Assembly: GCF_030272615.1 (NCBI RefSeq)
Contig: NC_081408.1
Span: forward strand, 402,285,889 to 402,349,888
Direction of reading: 5' to 3'
Source: Cryptomeria japonica
Taxonomy: Eukaryota > Streptophyta > Pinopsida > Cupressales > Cupressaceae
Length of the DNA stretch: 64,000 nucleotides
Below the pieces are notes generated by a model. That model saw nothing but the letters and a program-made list of their open reading frames with translations. It made no database searches and was not told the DNA's origin. Below, in pieces: positions 1 through 11,261 of the stretch (its first letter is position 1; each line of letters begins with the position of its first letter). The position numbers and the translations under genes are program-made.

Positions 1-2
1 TT

Positions 3-2105
3 TACTATATCAGTCGGACACTGGTAGGCTATGAGATAAATTATTCAACTATTGAAAGGGCATGCTTAGCAGTGGTATTTGCAACGCAGAAACTTCGACA
101 TTATATGCTAAGCCACCAAAAATTGTTGGTTGCAAAAATTGATCCCTTAAAATATTTGCTTAGTCGAGCAGCCTTGACGGGTCGCCTAGCAAAATGGGTC
201 ATGATTCTCAGTGAATTTGACATTGAATATATGGAGCGAAAGGCCATAAAAGGACAAGTCATAGCAGATCAACTTGCAGAGGCTCCTATTTCTGATGATC
301 ATCCCATGTTGACCGATTTTCCAGATGAATCAGTCTTTGCTCTCACATCCTCTAATGAATGGAAGTTATACTTTGATGGGTCCCATACCAAGTTTGGATC
401 CGGAGCCGGCATCTTGTTTGTCACCCCTCAAGGTGATGCTATTCCAAAGTCCTACAGAATAACTTTCCACTGCACCAATAACATTGCAGAGTATGAAGCA
501 CTGGTTACAGGACTCCGAGTAGCAGTCCACTGGAATATCACGCATTTGCAAGTCTATGGAGATTCTCAATTAGTCATCCGACAAGTGAATGATGACTACG
601 AAACAAAAGATGAAAAGCTTATTCCCTATAAGCACATGGTAGATTTCTTCAAGACCAAATTCACGGCTATCCATTTCAGTCAAGTTCCAAGAATGCAAAA
701 TAAGTTGGCAGATGCGATGGCTACGATTGCCTCTATGTTAAATATGCCAAACAATATGGACAAATGTGAATTTTTAGTTGAACAATTGATGGTTCCTTCT
801 TTTGACATTCCGACAATAGATGTGATGTGCGTTCTTGTTGGTCCCAACTCCCCATGGTACAATGACGTATATCAATATTTGAAATCCCAAACCTTACCAC
901 CCAACCTTTCCGCTAACCAACGCCGAGCCTTTATCCGACAGACAGCCAAATATGTCATCATCGCCGACACCCTTTACCGCCGTTCCTTTGACCATACCCT
1001 CCTCAGGTGTTTGGATTCTGACGAAGCACAAACGGTTTTACACGAGGTTCACGATGGTATATGTGGAGGCCATTTCAATGGTCTAAGCTTAGCCAAAAGT
1101 TGATTCGTGCTGGGTATTATTGGCCCACTTTAGAAAAAGATGTTCATGATTTTGTTAAGAAGTGCTACAAATGCCAGATTCATGGAAACTACATTCATGC
1201 ACCAGCCCAAGAGCTTCATTCTGTCATATCTCCATGGCCCTTTTCTCAATGGGGATTGGATCTTATTGGCAAGATTCACCCGACATCTGCAAATGGACAC
1301 AAGTTCATCATTACAGCCACATAGTATTTTACAAAATGGATCGAGGCTATCCCCATGACTTATATCACGGGTGTCCAAATTTCAAAATTCTTGCTGAATT
1401 ATATCATATGCCGGTATGGGGTTCCCCTTTCCATAGTCACAGATAATGGTCATCCTTTCAAGAATAAAGATGTTAAAGAGCTCTGTGAAAAGTTTCATAT
1501 CCAACACCGTTTCTCCAGTCCATACTATCCACAAGGGAATGGTCAAGCTGAAGCATCCAATAAAACCATTATCAAGATCCTGAAGAAGGTTGTCAATGAC
1601 GCTGGTTGAGATTGGCATGTACAGTTGAATCCAGCACTATGGGCCTATCGCACTTCTATCCGCACACCTACTGGCGCAACACCTTATTCCTTGGTGTATG
1701 GTGCGGAAGCCATTTTACCTTTGGAGGTGGAGATTCCTTCCTTGCAAGTTTCCTTGCAAGGAGATTGATGATGAGACACATAGAGTCTCTCGGCTGCATC
1801 AGCTTGAGATGTTAGATGAGAAACGTCAGACAGCTCTGACACATTTGCAAGCATATCAAAACCGTCTCCGTCGCTCTTATAATAAGAAGGTCAAAGGGCG
1901 ACACTTCGAAGTGGGAGATCTGGTTTTAAAGGAAAACCCTAAGAATGCATAGTCTACTGACATCATCAAAGGCAAGTTTGAACCTAATTGGGTTGGGCCT
2001 TTCATAGTAACTGCAGCATATGGCTCGGGGGCATATCAGCTTGCTACCCCAGAAGGTGAACCTCTGTCTGATCCTATAAACAGCATGCATCTTCGCAAGT
2101 ACTAG
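3..2105 (+). pseudogene. pol: Element A pol C-terminal part: RNase H, second (archaeal-type) RNase H, integrase
   Basis: The frame is open from the window edge to 1103. The tail of the RT RNase H is followed by a second RNase H with YFDGS, NNIAEYEAL, YGDSQLV and LADAMA, which carry its D, E, D and D residues. Integrase follows in another frame from about 1061: the CYKC half of the zinc site, D of GLDLIG near 1259, D of VTDNG near 1442, E of QAEASNK 35 residues later, and the GPF/Y-type end NWVGPFIV before a TAG at 2103. Breaks are a frameshift near 1080-1103, stops at 1322 (TAG), 1607 (TGA) and about 1766 (TGA), a frameshift near 1770, and TAG at 1950. Active-site residues survive, but the gene is dead as a single frame. 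In the family it copies element RNA and integrates the cDNA. Confidence 0.92.
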
Positions 2106-2129
2106 GCATAATTTTCTATCAGTACTTCT

Positions 2130-2275
2130 TCCAATATGATCTTGAAAAAATACAAAAAAAATCAAAAAAGAGAAAAAAAAAAAAAAGAGAAAAAGAGAAA
2201 AAATAAAAATAAAAATGAAAAAAGCAAGAAATTACGAAAAAAAAAGAAAAAGAGCAAAAAAGTAAAGAAAAAAAT
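2130..2275 (+). repeat. A-rich low-complexity tract just after pol
   Basis: About 145 bases of almost pure A/G with runs of A, starting about 25 bases after the pol stop. It reads as a lysine-only ORF but has no coding character. A matching A-rich (here T-rich on the plus strand) tract follows the pol stop in elements E and D, so it is a structural part of this family. Confidence 0.8.
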
Positions 2276-2290
2276 GATTCGCCCTCTAGT

Positions 2291-2352
2291 GAAAACCTGG
2301 CAAACAGGCGCTTGGGGCAAGTACCTTGGTGAAAACCTGGCAAACAGGCGCC
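2291..2352 (+). repeat. Paired hairpin-forming repeats downstream of pol
   Basis: Two exact copies of CCTGGCAAACAGGCGC preceded by GAAAA, at 2291-2311 and 2331-2351, 40 bases apart. CCTG and CAGG can pair around a GCAAA loop. Element E carries the same two copies in reverse complement at 32326-32350 and 32383-32406, again next to its homopurine tract. The role is unknown; RNA structure or 3' processing are guesses. Confidence 0.75.
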
Positions 2353-2395
2353 ATGTGTAAAATGAGATCGTTGCTCCGTCATCTATCATGACCTC

Positions 2396-3918
2396 TAAGC
2401 TATGCTTTCTCTCGGCTGGTTTCTCACGCTTATCTTTGTCTTAACCCAATGTTCTATTCCAGGCCTGTTCTTGGTCAACATCATTGTCTTGCATACTCCG
2501 GTTTCTTGTACATATGTTTTGGTCCCGGTCTATGTATGTCTTTCAAGATGCGCATTGGGTGTGTTTCCCTTGTCATGATCGATCACAGGAACTTTTGCAT
2601 TTAAAAATGTCCTGAAAAAAATCTCATAAAAATTGAAAAATGTCCTGAAAAAAAATCTCATAAAAATTGAAAAATGTCCTGAAAAAAATCTCAAAAACAT
2701 TGAAAAATGTCCTGAAGATCATAAAAATTGAAAAATGTCCTGAAAAAAATCTCAAAAACATTTAAAAATGTCCTAAAAAAATCCCTAAAAATCATATAAA
2801 GTCCTCAAAAATGAAAACAAAAAAATTGTAAAAACTCGAAATCCAAAACAAGCATTTTGCAATAAATGATCCCCTCTGTGCATAAGACAGATTACTGAGT
2901 ATACATCCAATGACACGCGATCAACACAATGTGCTTTAACTGAAATCATGCATAAACAGATGAACCTTTTTACTCAAACCCGACATTCAAACTGATCAAC
3001 ATTGTCATATCAATCAACCGCAAATTTATTCGTCCTTGGCACATTATCATGGGTCTTATACAGGGTGTGGTATACTCGAAACCAGACTGTGTCCTGTCTT
3101 AGACGGGGTACCGCATGTCCTGAAACCAGACAACATGATTGTCCTATCAATGCTTTCAGCTTTTGACAATGAAGATCAAGATGTTTGTTTGATTTGTTGG
3201 AATTTGTGCATCTTATCTTTCTATTGATTTATCTTCGATCATGTTCCTATGTTGCTCGATGATGTCACTGAGTGATTTAGAGTGACCGGGATGGTTCACG
3301 GTCCTTTTCTTTTTGATTGTGATTGTTGTTTGTCTGTGATGTGTCTGTCTTTTGCAAAAAGGGTTGCATTTCAGCTCTGGCCCTCAATGCCATGATGCTA
3401 CGCATCCATTTTGCTACATAAAAATAAAGGTTCTCACCTACAAAGTGCATTACTGAAAGCAAGTTTTTCTTCATCTCTAACTATTCTCTGTTTCATTTTC
3501 TTCTTACTAACATTTCTTTCATCCGGTCGGCTAGTCAGTTTGGTCTAGTGCTCTGATTTCCAACCATACATACTACATCCTGCATCCATTTGGTTAGTAC
3601 ATTTGCATTACATTAAGCATCATATCAAGCATTTTATCCATTTCATGTTATCAATGCATCAAAACACATAAAACAAAATATGCATCCATACATGTTCCAC
3701 AATGGTACATAAACAATGCATAAGTCATCCATACATAGAAAGTAACATCAGTCATAACACATTTGCATCCCATCATATCGATGCATATCATATCATATAT
3801 CACAATAATATCGGAGTACAAAAATTGGGCTGTCTGTCTTAAGTATGGCCCGCAAGCTGACTACAACATGTCAAACTACATAATGTCCACTGTCCATCCT
3901 AAGGAGCACGTGCCTCTG
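2396..3918. other. Non-coding 3' region of element A between pol and PMD gene, with tandem repeats
   Basis: No supportable gene. At about 2603-2795 a unit of roughly 30 bases (AAAAATGTCCTGAAAAAAAT then CTCATAAAAATTG) is repeated about six times with small indels. From 3560 to 3800 the sequence is rich in imperfect CATCCATACAT and CATATCAT motifs. The open frames seen here (for example 3036-3227) have no recognisable motif. Confidence 0.6.
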
Positions 3919-5718
3919 TCACTGGGTGCTCCCTCTATCCTCCTCATCCCTACCATGTCTCATGGATGATGTCCCTCCTGGTCCTGGCTGTGGTGGTCTC
4001 ATAGGTCCACTCACCCCCATGCTGCTCAATGACCTCCGAGAGCGTGCCTTGCTCTCTATCCTCGATCGTGCCCGATATGAAGGTGCTCTCTGCTCTAGTG
4101 GAACTGCACCCTCATATAGTTTCCTCCAATGGTGTATCTCCTCTCTAGTCTCTACTAGCATCTGTGCCATCTCTCGTGCACTGGCATCCCGAATCGACCC
4201 AATATACTCAGTGACTCTGTGTTCCTCTTGCTGTGCCTGAGCAATTGCTGCATCTCGAGCCATTGTGAGTCTGGCTATCTCTGCTCTGAACTGATCCTGC
4301 TGTCTCTCTAATGTTGCAATATGATCCTGCTGACTCGCTATGGTAGCCCTGCACATCTCCATCTCCTCTGTCCTAGCTGTCTCCGGCTCTATAGGTATAT
4401 CCTGCAATGCCTCCTGCTCGCCTGAATCTAGCTCATCCTCATCTCCGTCATCGTCATCCCCATCCTCATCTCCATCCTTGTCATCATCCTCATCCTCGTC
4501 CTCATCATCTCCCTCCTCCTCTCTTGTGAGTGGGAAGTCCTCCTGTCACCTCGATACTGGAATATCCGGATCTGTCAATGGCACTGGCCGCCATCGTGCA
4601 AACCATCTCTCATACTCCTCTATCATCCCAGTGTCCACCACATCTGATTCCCAATCCCACTGTCTCTGTTGTAGCTGTGAAAATTCAGCATATTCTATGT
4701 GTGGCTGAATCATACTCCCCCACTGACTTGTCTCTCTGTGAGATTGGGCAAAGTGTGCAGTCCTCCTAGGTACATCCATCCTCTCTCCAAACTGTCATCT
4801 GACCCTCTCTGGCAGGTACAACTCAATCACTCTCTGGCGATTCACTGGTCGCCCAATCAGGTACCTCTCTTGTCTACAATAAGGTAGCTCCTCACTGTCA
4901 TCTGACCATCCCGGACAATCACGATATGGCCTCCATATGAACTCTCTCAGTCGGTCTAGCTCATGTCGCCAATACAATATGTATCCAAAAGGACCCTGTC
5001 TCAGTGCTCCACCATAATAGTACACATATGGTTGGTGTGGTACTACCTGTCTATCTGTAATCGGTCGACATATGGCTATGTGCTCAAATGCCCATACCTG
5101 TAGCAATGTGACTCCACAGCTCAAAGTCTGCACTCGCTGATATGCTATCTGATGCAACTGAAAATATAGCATAGCCAGTACACATGGTCCCCATGCATAT
5201 ACTGTCCCCTTTGTCGCCATCTGCTCTAGCACTCTTCCCCATCCAATAGGGAATCCATGTCCTTGTCTGTCTCCTGCTAGTAGACATGCCATCACCATAG
5301 CTATCACCACATACCGTCGATCATACTCTGATGCCATGGTCTCCCAGCCAATCTCTCTCTCGACGATATCCAGATCATCTGCGTCACACTCAAACAATCT
5401 GCACAATGCATCTCTCCCTGTCACTGGGTCATACTCTATCATCTCTCCATGAATCAGAATGCGGAGGATACGCCATACATCCTCCAGTGTCACCGTCGCC
5501 TCTCCGGTCACCAGATGGAATGAGGAGGTCTCTGAGTGCCATCGCTCTGCCAATGCGGTAAGCAGTCGTATGTTTGCCCTAATCTCGGGCATGAATGTGA
5601 CATAGTATATCCCAAGTCCTACTAGTGTATCTTTGTCTGTGCTCCTGAGTCTATGTCGTAGCATGAAGCAGTCAGGTCGGTTCTGCCGCGTGATCAACGG
5701 ATACTGTCGACTCTGCAT
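3919..5718 (-). pseudogene. Plant mobile domain (PMD) protein with acidic stretch and coiled coil, opposite strand of element A
   Basis: One frame of 600 codons with only two internal stops, both TGA (4795-4797 and 4546-4548), and no frameshift. Residues 1 to about 300 resemble the plant mobile domain of the MAIN/MAIL family and its transposon-borne relatives: TALAERWHSETSSFHL, GEATVTLEDVWRIL, then conserved W, D and Y positions. A run of about 30 Asp/Glu residues follows (about 4430-4515), then a charged coiled coil (about 4200-4400) and a basic Arg/Ser-rich tail. ATG at 5718 is the first Met, but it lies within a possible acceptor, TGATGCAG. In element E the homologous ORF begins at a splice acceptor the same 47 codons before the conserved HVN/RAN position, so the true start may be in an upstream exon. 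PMD proteins are linked to silencing and development; the role here is unknown. Confidence 0.78.
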
Positions 5719-5879
5719 CACAATTGGGGCATATTTTGTCAGTTTTAGGGTTTTCTCCTACAGGTTGCATTTCCTCATTTTCATGTCTAATCAGGGTGTT
5801 TTTCATCTAATCTGACCTATCCTACCCTTATCCCCTTTTTCCGGATCATTTGCATGTCATTTTGACCAAAATTAGGGTT

Positions 5880-6025
5880 TGCCTTGCACACTTGCGCCTG
5901 TGTTAGGTAACCTGCGCCTGTGTCAGGTAACCTGTGCCTGTGTCAGGTAACCTGCGCCTGTGTCTCCCTACACAAGTGCATAAGACCTCACACAAGCACA
6001 GGATTCGCCCTACACAAGCGCAAAA
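5880..6025 (-). repeat. About 20-bp tandem repeats upstream of the PMD gene of element A
   Basis: Four near-identical copies of GCGCCTGTGTCAGGTAACCT at about 5890-5962, followed by looser inverted units such as ACACAAGCGCA to about 6025. They sit between the PMD ORF and its predicted promoter, where an intron would lie by comparison with element E. They could be regulatory or simply replication slippage. Confidence 0.7.
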
Positions 6026-6275
6026 GTCAATTTTTGCAGTTCCTGTGGGCCCTGCAATGTCCCGTAAGCAATCAAAATTCATGAAATTGAAAACATGGGT
6101 TTTTGAGATACATACCGCTGCTCCTATGTCGTCCGGTCATCTGAATGTACATACACATTCCCCAAGGTGATCCGCCATTGGAATGTTCGCCATCTATCTG
6201 CAAGTGTCCTTGTCCAGAGCAACAAATCCTCCTCTTTGTCTAGTGCAAATGAGCTCTTGTCACTCTCTTGGTCCC

Positions 6276-6283
6276 ATTTATAG
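6276..6283 (-). promoter_or_regulatory. TATA box of the opposite-strand PMD unit in element A
   Basis: On the minus strand the sequence is CTATAAATGGGACC followed by AAGAGAGTGACA. Element E has CTATATATGGGACAAAAGTG at 28467 in the same relative place upstream of its PMD gene. The shared stretch argues for a conserved core promoter rather than a chance AT-rich site. Minus-strand ATGs lie about 90-150 bases downstream, and a candidate donor GTATGT lies near 6112. The phase of that donor does not match the ORF, so exon 1 in A is unresolved. Confidence 0.55.
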
Positions 6284-6541
6284 ATCTTTGTCAATGCATA
6301 GATGTACGTGCACCCTCTCCATCTTATGTTGGTCGTGGTCTTTTGTGTCTTCAATTCCTTGTCCTTCATGCATCCGGTATCCGATTGTCAGTCCGTTCGA
6401 TCCTATCATTTTTATCGATCAATTGGCCTCTTTTCTACATGTTTCCGGCCAATTCCTCGAGGGGGCATGCATATGTCATTATTATTGTCTGGGGCATTCT
6501 CATTATTGTTCTTTGAAACAATGCTTAAAATCGCATTGTCT

Positions 6542-6556
6542 CAAAGAGGGGCAAAA
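6542..6556 (+). other. Polypurine tract (PPT) of element A
   Basis: CAAAGAGGGGCAAAA lies directly before the LTR start TGTAGACAC. PPTs prime plus-strand DNA synthesis next to the 3' LTR. Element E has the same tract at 27374-27388 in reverse complement. Confidence 0.88.
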
Positions 6557-8137
6557 TGTAGACACATAAAAATGGTCAACGCTTGCGGAATCATACTTTG
6601 ACATTTGCGCATTGCCTCATTTTAGGTTTTTTGCGTCGTATTAACATTTCTCCTATGATTCATACTTGGTTTTTATCATTTGCGAGCATCGAGTCATTCT
6701 TCTACATTCTTCAATCATCTCGCTCTCAAATTTGGTCTTGTCGACAACATTATCCAGTCATGATTTTGATCGATCTTATCCTATTGCATCAATGTGCGTG
6801 CTTATTTGTCATCATTTTGGACATCATCAATCTTAATTAGGGTTTTGTCCTCCTGTCAATCTTGCGATCGATCGTTGTCCTCTTGTCAATCTTGTCCTCT
6901 GGCGGTCGATTTATCATCAATTATTATCATTTTCAATCTTGTTGTTTAACGATCGATTTGTCATCGGTCATTGTCATGTTCGATCTTGTCATTTTGTGGT
7001 CGATTTGTCATCGATTGTGGTCATTTTCAATATTGTCATTTTGCAATCTATTTTGTCATCGATTCTTGTCCTCTGGTTCGATCTTGTCATTTTGCGATCA
7101 ATTTGTCATTGATCGTTGTTTGTCTCAATTATGTCAATTTGGATCAATTTGTCATTGTTCCTCGTCAATTGGCGCATTTTCTCAATTAAATCATTTATCA
7201 TATTGGTTATTTATCAATTCAAAATCATGATCGATATCAATTATCTTCAATCAAGACCTAATTGTCATTCTCGCATTGCTAATTCATCTTCTAGGGTTTC
7301 GTGATTTCATCATTTAACCTTGTGTGTCATTTCTTCCTTTAGGATTAATAAATTGTTTATTTATCCTAAGTCTTCTCATCGCAATTAAATGTTTATTTAA
7401 TTGGCTAATTATTCCTCTTTGTGAATGAATTAATTAATAAATGAAAAATTATTGATTAATTCACTAATTTCCTAATTTTCATCATTTTCCTAATTCCTAT
7501 TTTCCTAATTCCTCTTTTTCTAATTTTTCTAATTTCTTAATTCCTAATTTCAATTTCCTTCTATTTCTCTCCTAAATTCATGGAAATGACATAGAAATTT
7601 GTCATAAATTGTCATAAATCCTTGCATAGTAATTTGTCATAAATTGTCATAAATCTTGCATAGAAATTTGTCATAAACATGTCATAATTTGCTATTCTTG
7701 ATTTGAATTTCCATTCGAATCATTATCATGCTAATTTGATCTTTTTCTCCAATTTGTCTATAAATTGGATGAATTTCTTCAATCAAACCCAATTGATCGC
7801 ATTTTTGAACCCCTAATCTGACTATCAAATTTCTAGTCAATCACATTTCTAGTACTCTTGATCAATAATCTTGTCTACTTGCTTTCAATTATGTGTGTGC
7901 ACTTGTAGGTGAGATCCACAACCAAAACCATTTGAAGAGGAAAGAAGAACAATGGAGCCGCATGAAGAAGCATTCAAATCATACCTTTGGTTTGCTTAAT
8001 TTCTAGTTTTGAATGTTTTTATTTCATGTCTCTATTGAGTGTGTTTAGGATAGATCATTGCAATTGTGCTTTTGTGATTGAGCTAATGATTAGTATGTTT
8101 ATATTGTTTGTGATGATTTCCTATTTCCTATGCTACA
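6557..8137 (+). mobile_element. 3' LTR of element A (1581 bp)
   Basis: It starts TGTAGACAC after the PPT and ends near GCTACA, judged by alignment with the related LTR at 59909-61110. The two share the start (AAAATGGTCAACGCTTGC), the CTTGTAGGTGAGATCCACA block and the end (GATGATTTCCTATTTCCTA). This copy is about 380 bp longer, mainly because a unit of about 48 bases (GATCTTGTCATTTTGCGATC then GATTTGTCATC) is expanded at about 6839-7170. A second, shorter TTTGTCATAAATTGTCATAA repeat lies at 7595-7690. The short ORFs inside are shadows. Confidence 0.87.
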
Positions 8138-8329
8138 GATATATATTAGGAAAGGAAAGGTAATATTTTTAAAACATTTGAGTTTGCAAAAGATTCCTTT
8201 CACTAAATTTTCTTGATTGTCAACATGAATAGGTCTTGTCCCTTGAATAATAAAAGAACATGGTTTTGGTAAAACAACTGATAAAGGAGGGGGATGATTT
8301 TCATGATGGGCTTTTTTGTTTTTTTTTGT

Positions 8330-8842
8330 TTAAGGACATATTGAAGGACCAAACTGATGAATAGATGAAGAAGGACGATATATTGTAGGAAGGTTATGAT
8401 TTAAATCACCACTATTCATGTCCACTTTTTTAGGTTGGGAAGAAGTATGCTTATCATCTAAAGCTTCATCTTTACACAATGTTATATTGTGAGATAGATC
8501 ATGAATAAAATGCATAACATCATCTTGCCTCAAAATATATTGGTGATTAAGATAAGCTCTTGGAGAATAAGAAGGATCTAGAGTGATATATGTACTAAGA
8601 TTAACATGTTTACCTTGTCTCTCTTTCACCAAATTATCTTTGTGAGAAGAGGATTCAATACAACTCTATAATATCACATCTCCATCAAAGAGATAATCTT
8701 TAGGAGTAATAATTATTTCCTCATGAATAAAAGATACTTTGGGAGAGGTACAAGTACGTTTCATTTCAATATCATCTCTAAGATTAGCAAGGGTTCCATT
8801 TGAAACATCTACCAAAACTTTTATGAAATCCAAATATTCCAT
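8330..8842 (-). pseudogene. Unrecognised ORF relic, about 170 codons with one internal TAG
   Basis: On the minus strand, one frame runs from ATG at 8842 to a stop at 8330, broken only by TAG at 8666-8668. Residues include MEYLDFIKVLVDVSNGTLAN near the start and RAYLNHQYILRQDDVMHFIH later. Composition and the long open frame in AT-rich surroundings suggest former coding sequence. I recognise no family. It lies just right of the LTR of A and could be a remnant of element D, of another repeat, or of a host gene. Function is not assigned. Confidence 0.4.
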
Positions 8843-11261
8843 TAACTTCTTTAAAAATATTACTATATAGCAACATGAAATATGTAAAGTTTTTAGAAAT
8901 TACTTGAATGTAGGAAAAATCATTGAAACCCTCATAATGTAATAATTAAAGTTCTATGAATGAATGCAAGCAACATGAAGTGAAATAGATTATTATCCAA
9001 CATATGATTTTGATAAAGTAGCTAATGAGCTATGTAATCACATGTGAAATAGAAAAACAATAATTCCATTATGAGAAATCAAATTTGATAACACCCAATC
9101 AGAAATATACAAAATGATAGAAGTGTCAAGTTCACCAAAATGTAATATTGGGAAATAGGTGTTCACTAGTTTAGCCATGTAAACAAGGAATGACCCTAAT
9201 TCCAATTTTTATTATATTAAAAAGGGATGAAATAAATATATTCAACCCAAATGATTGAATGTTGATTGATTTATATTTCTCTCTTTGTTTGAGTTCAAAG
9301 TGAGCTATGAAAAGATGTAAATTGGATACAAGATCTAGGGCTAATGATGTGAAATTGATAGCAATCAACATTCACAAATAGTTCAAATTTTATATGCAAA
9401 CATGTGTAAAAATTTGGAATTAGGAAGCTAAGAGGTTCTTGTGTCTAAAATCGAGGCTCAAAACTATCATACAATGGTGCTTTGGGTGATGTTGTCCTTA
9501 GGGTTTTGAATGCAGATAACTTGTAATTTCAAGATGAAGATGTTGCTTTGTGTGACCTTGTCCTTAGGGTTTCAAATGTAGATAACTAGAAAATTATCAG
9601 ACATGGTTGCTTGGGGCGACCTTGTCCTCCACTTTTCATCTCTGCAAAAGTTGAACTTGTATGTCTTTGTCTATTCTACTTGAATATATAATTATTTCTT
9701 TGAATCTTGCCACCTGCACATGCAAAGGAGAAAAATGGTGTTGTGGATAGGGTTTGCCTAGGTCATAATCTAGGTTTGGAATTAACCCTTGAATTGAATT
9801 AAAATTGTTGAAGTGTTAGATAATATACCTCAAGCTTGCTGAAATTGATGAAGGTTGATGATGCAATTCTTTTTGAATGTGATCATAAGTGTTGATGCAA
9901 TAACATGACATGACACGACAAGACATCAATTAATCAGTCATAAACACATGCTTGCATAAATATTTTTGTGATTGATTGATCCATGATGCCTAGATCTAAA
10001 GAATGCTTTCAAAGATATGGTGGGATGAAATGTCACCTTGATGCTTGATATGAGATGATGTGATTATTATGCTTAGATGATATCCACTAATGGATTTGTG
10101 ATGAAGGATGTGATGCATTGATTTTTGTGATTTATGTGTATGTGTATGACATGGATGTATGCATGATGATTAGCAATGGATGCACATGACCTAGTAGATG
10201 GATGGATGGATATGCATGATTTGGATAGTGTATTGTTACGAATGTGATTATGCACGGTGAAATGTATATGCCTATAGATGAATATGTTATGAATTCTTAT
10301 GAAGAATGTATTAACCTATCTATGATGCAAGATATGATGCATGAACATGATTAGTAATATGTGCATGGATTATGTGCTAACCCATTTGTGATGCAGGATG
10401 TGATGCATACGGTTATGCTCATGACAGATGCAAATACAGGACTATCATGATGATGAATGCACAAATTCTCTAGGGAGATTTGGCAAGGACACTACAATAG
10501 ACAAAAGAAGCAGGGACATGTGCACATTCCCAATTATGAGAAATAACAGAAAAGAAACAGGCGAATGCAATGTAACGAAAAATGCAGATGAAGAGATCAT
10601 GAAGCATGAGCACCCTTGGAATGGGTTGCCGATGTAGCAAACACTTATTTTGATTTATCATTGTATGTGATGCACTAGGATACAAGGAACCAAGGTGATG
10701 TCATAGCCAATGCATGGACTAACTCAACAAATAGACACAAAAGGTTAGTCTATCACTGCATAGAGTTACAAATAACTTTGCGTGAAATAATGATAGAAAA
10801 AACACAAGCAAAAAGATATTCCCCAGTGTAACATGAGATAGTCAAGACCTCATGAGTATACAACAAGGGACACATCAAGAAAACACACGCCAAGCAAAAA
10901 GAAAAGCAAGAAGATCACATCCCTAGTTTCTCTACTCCTAGCGTACCATGATATAAAGATTCATAGCAATCAAGAGGAAACAATATGAAGGAGCCCAAAA
11001 GGATAAACAAAGATAAAAAAGAATCAAAGTCAACATGAGTGCCTCAAATATATTTTGCCAAAAGGATAACTGACATATGGGATTTGATGTTGCCTGACTA
11101 GAGGAACTATACAAGACAAGATCAAAACTACATATAGTGGACCGACACTTATGCATGTGTAGCTATGGAGAGGAGATGAACATATAGAAACTTGGGATGA
11201 GAATCACAAGGCAAAGCACATAGATGCAAATCATAGAAGGATGAACGTATGTAGAAAAAGG
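8843..11261. other. AT-rich region without recognisable gene
   Basis: I see no convincing gene. At about 9465-9640 a loose unit ending GACCTTGTCCTTAGGGTTT is repeated about three times. From 9900 to 10420 there are many TGATGCA/GATGTGATGCAT-type repeats. Text such as AGGGAGATTTGGCAAGGACA near 10470 may be retroelement leader sequence. The last bases before element C are AAAGG, close to the AAAGT after it. Confidence 0.5.

Larger units (their letters stand above)
1..8137 (+). mobile_element. Element A: Tat-type Ty3/gypsy LTR retrotransposon, 5' part outside window
   Basis: The element runs off the left edge. In order it shows the end of pol (RT-associated RNase H, second RNase H, integrase), an A-rich tract, paired hairpin repeats, short tandem repeats, a PMD gene on the opposite strand, a PPT and a 3' LTR. 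Integrase after the RT/RNase H region defines Ty3/gypsy, and the extra RNase H domain between them is typical of the plant Tat lineage (Ogre/Retand relatives). The PPT directly abuts a TG start of the LTR, which fixes the plus orientation. The 5' LTR, gag and RT are not visible, so age and target duplication cannot be judged. Confidence 0.88.

Noticed and set aside
2136-2360. Lysine-rich ORF after element A pol
   Set aside because: It is the translation of an A-rich tract; no start context, domain or codon structure supports a gene.
4340-4708. Serine-rich plus-strand ORF
   Set aside because: It is the antisense of the Asp/Glu run in the PMD protein; the minus-strand frame is the real one.
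6124-6369. Minus-strand ORF of 81 codons upstream of the A PMD gene
   Set aside because: It spans the predicted TATA box and has no match to the short first exon in E; probably chance.
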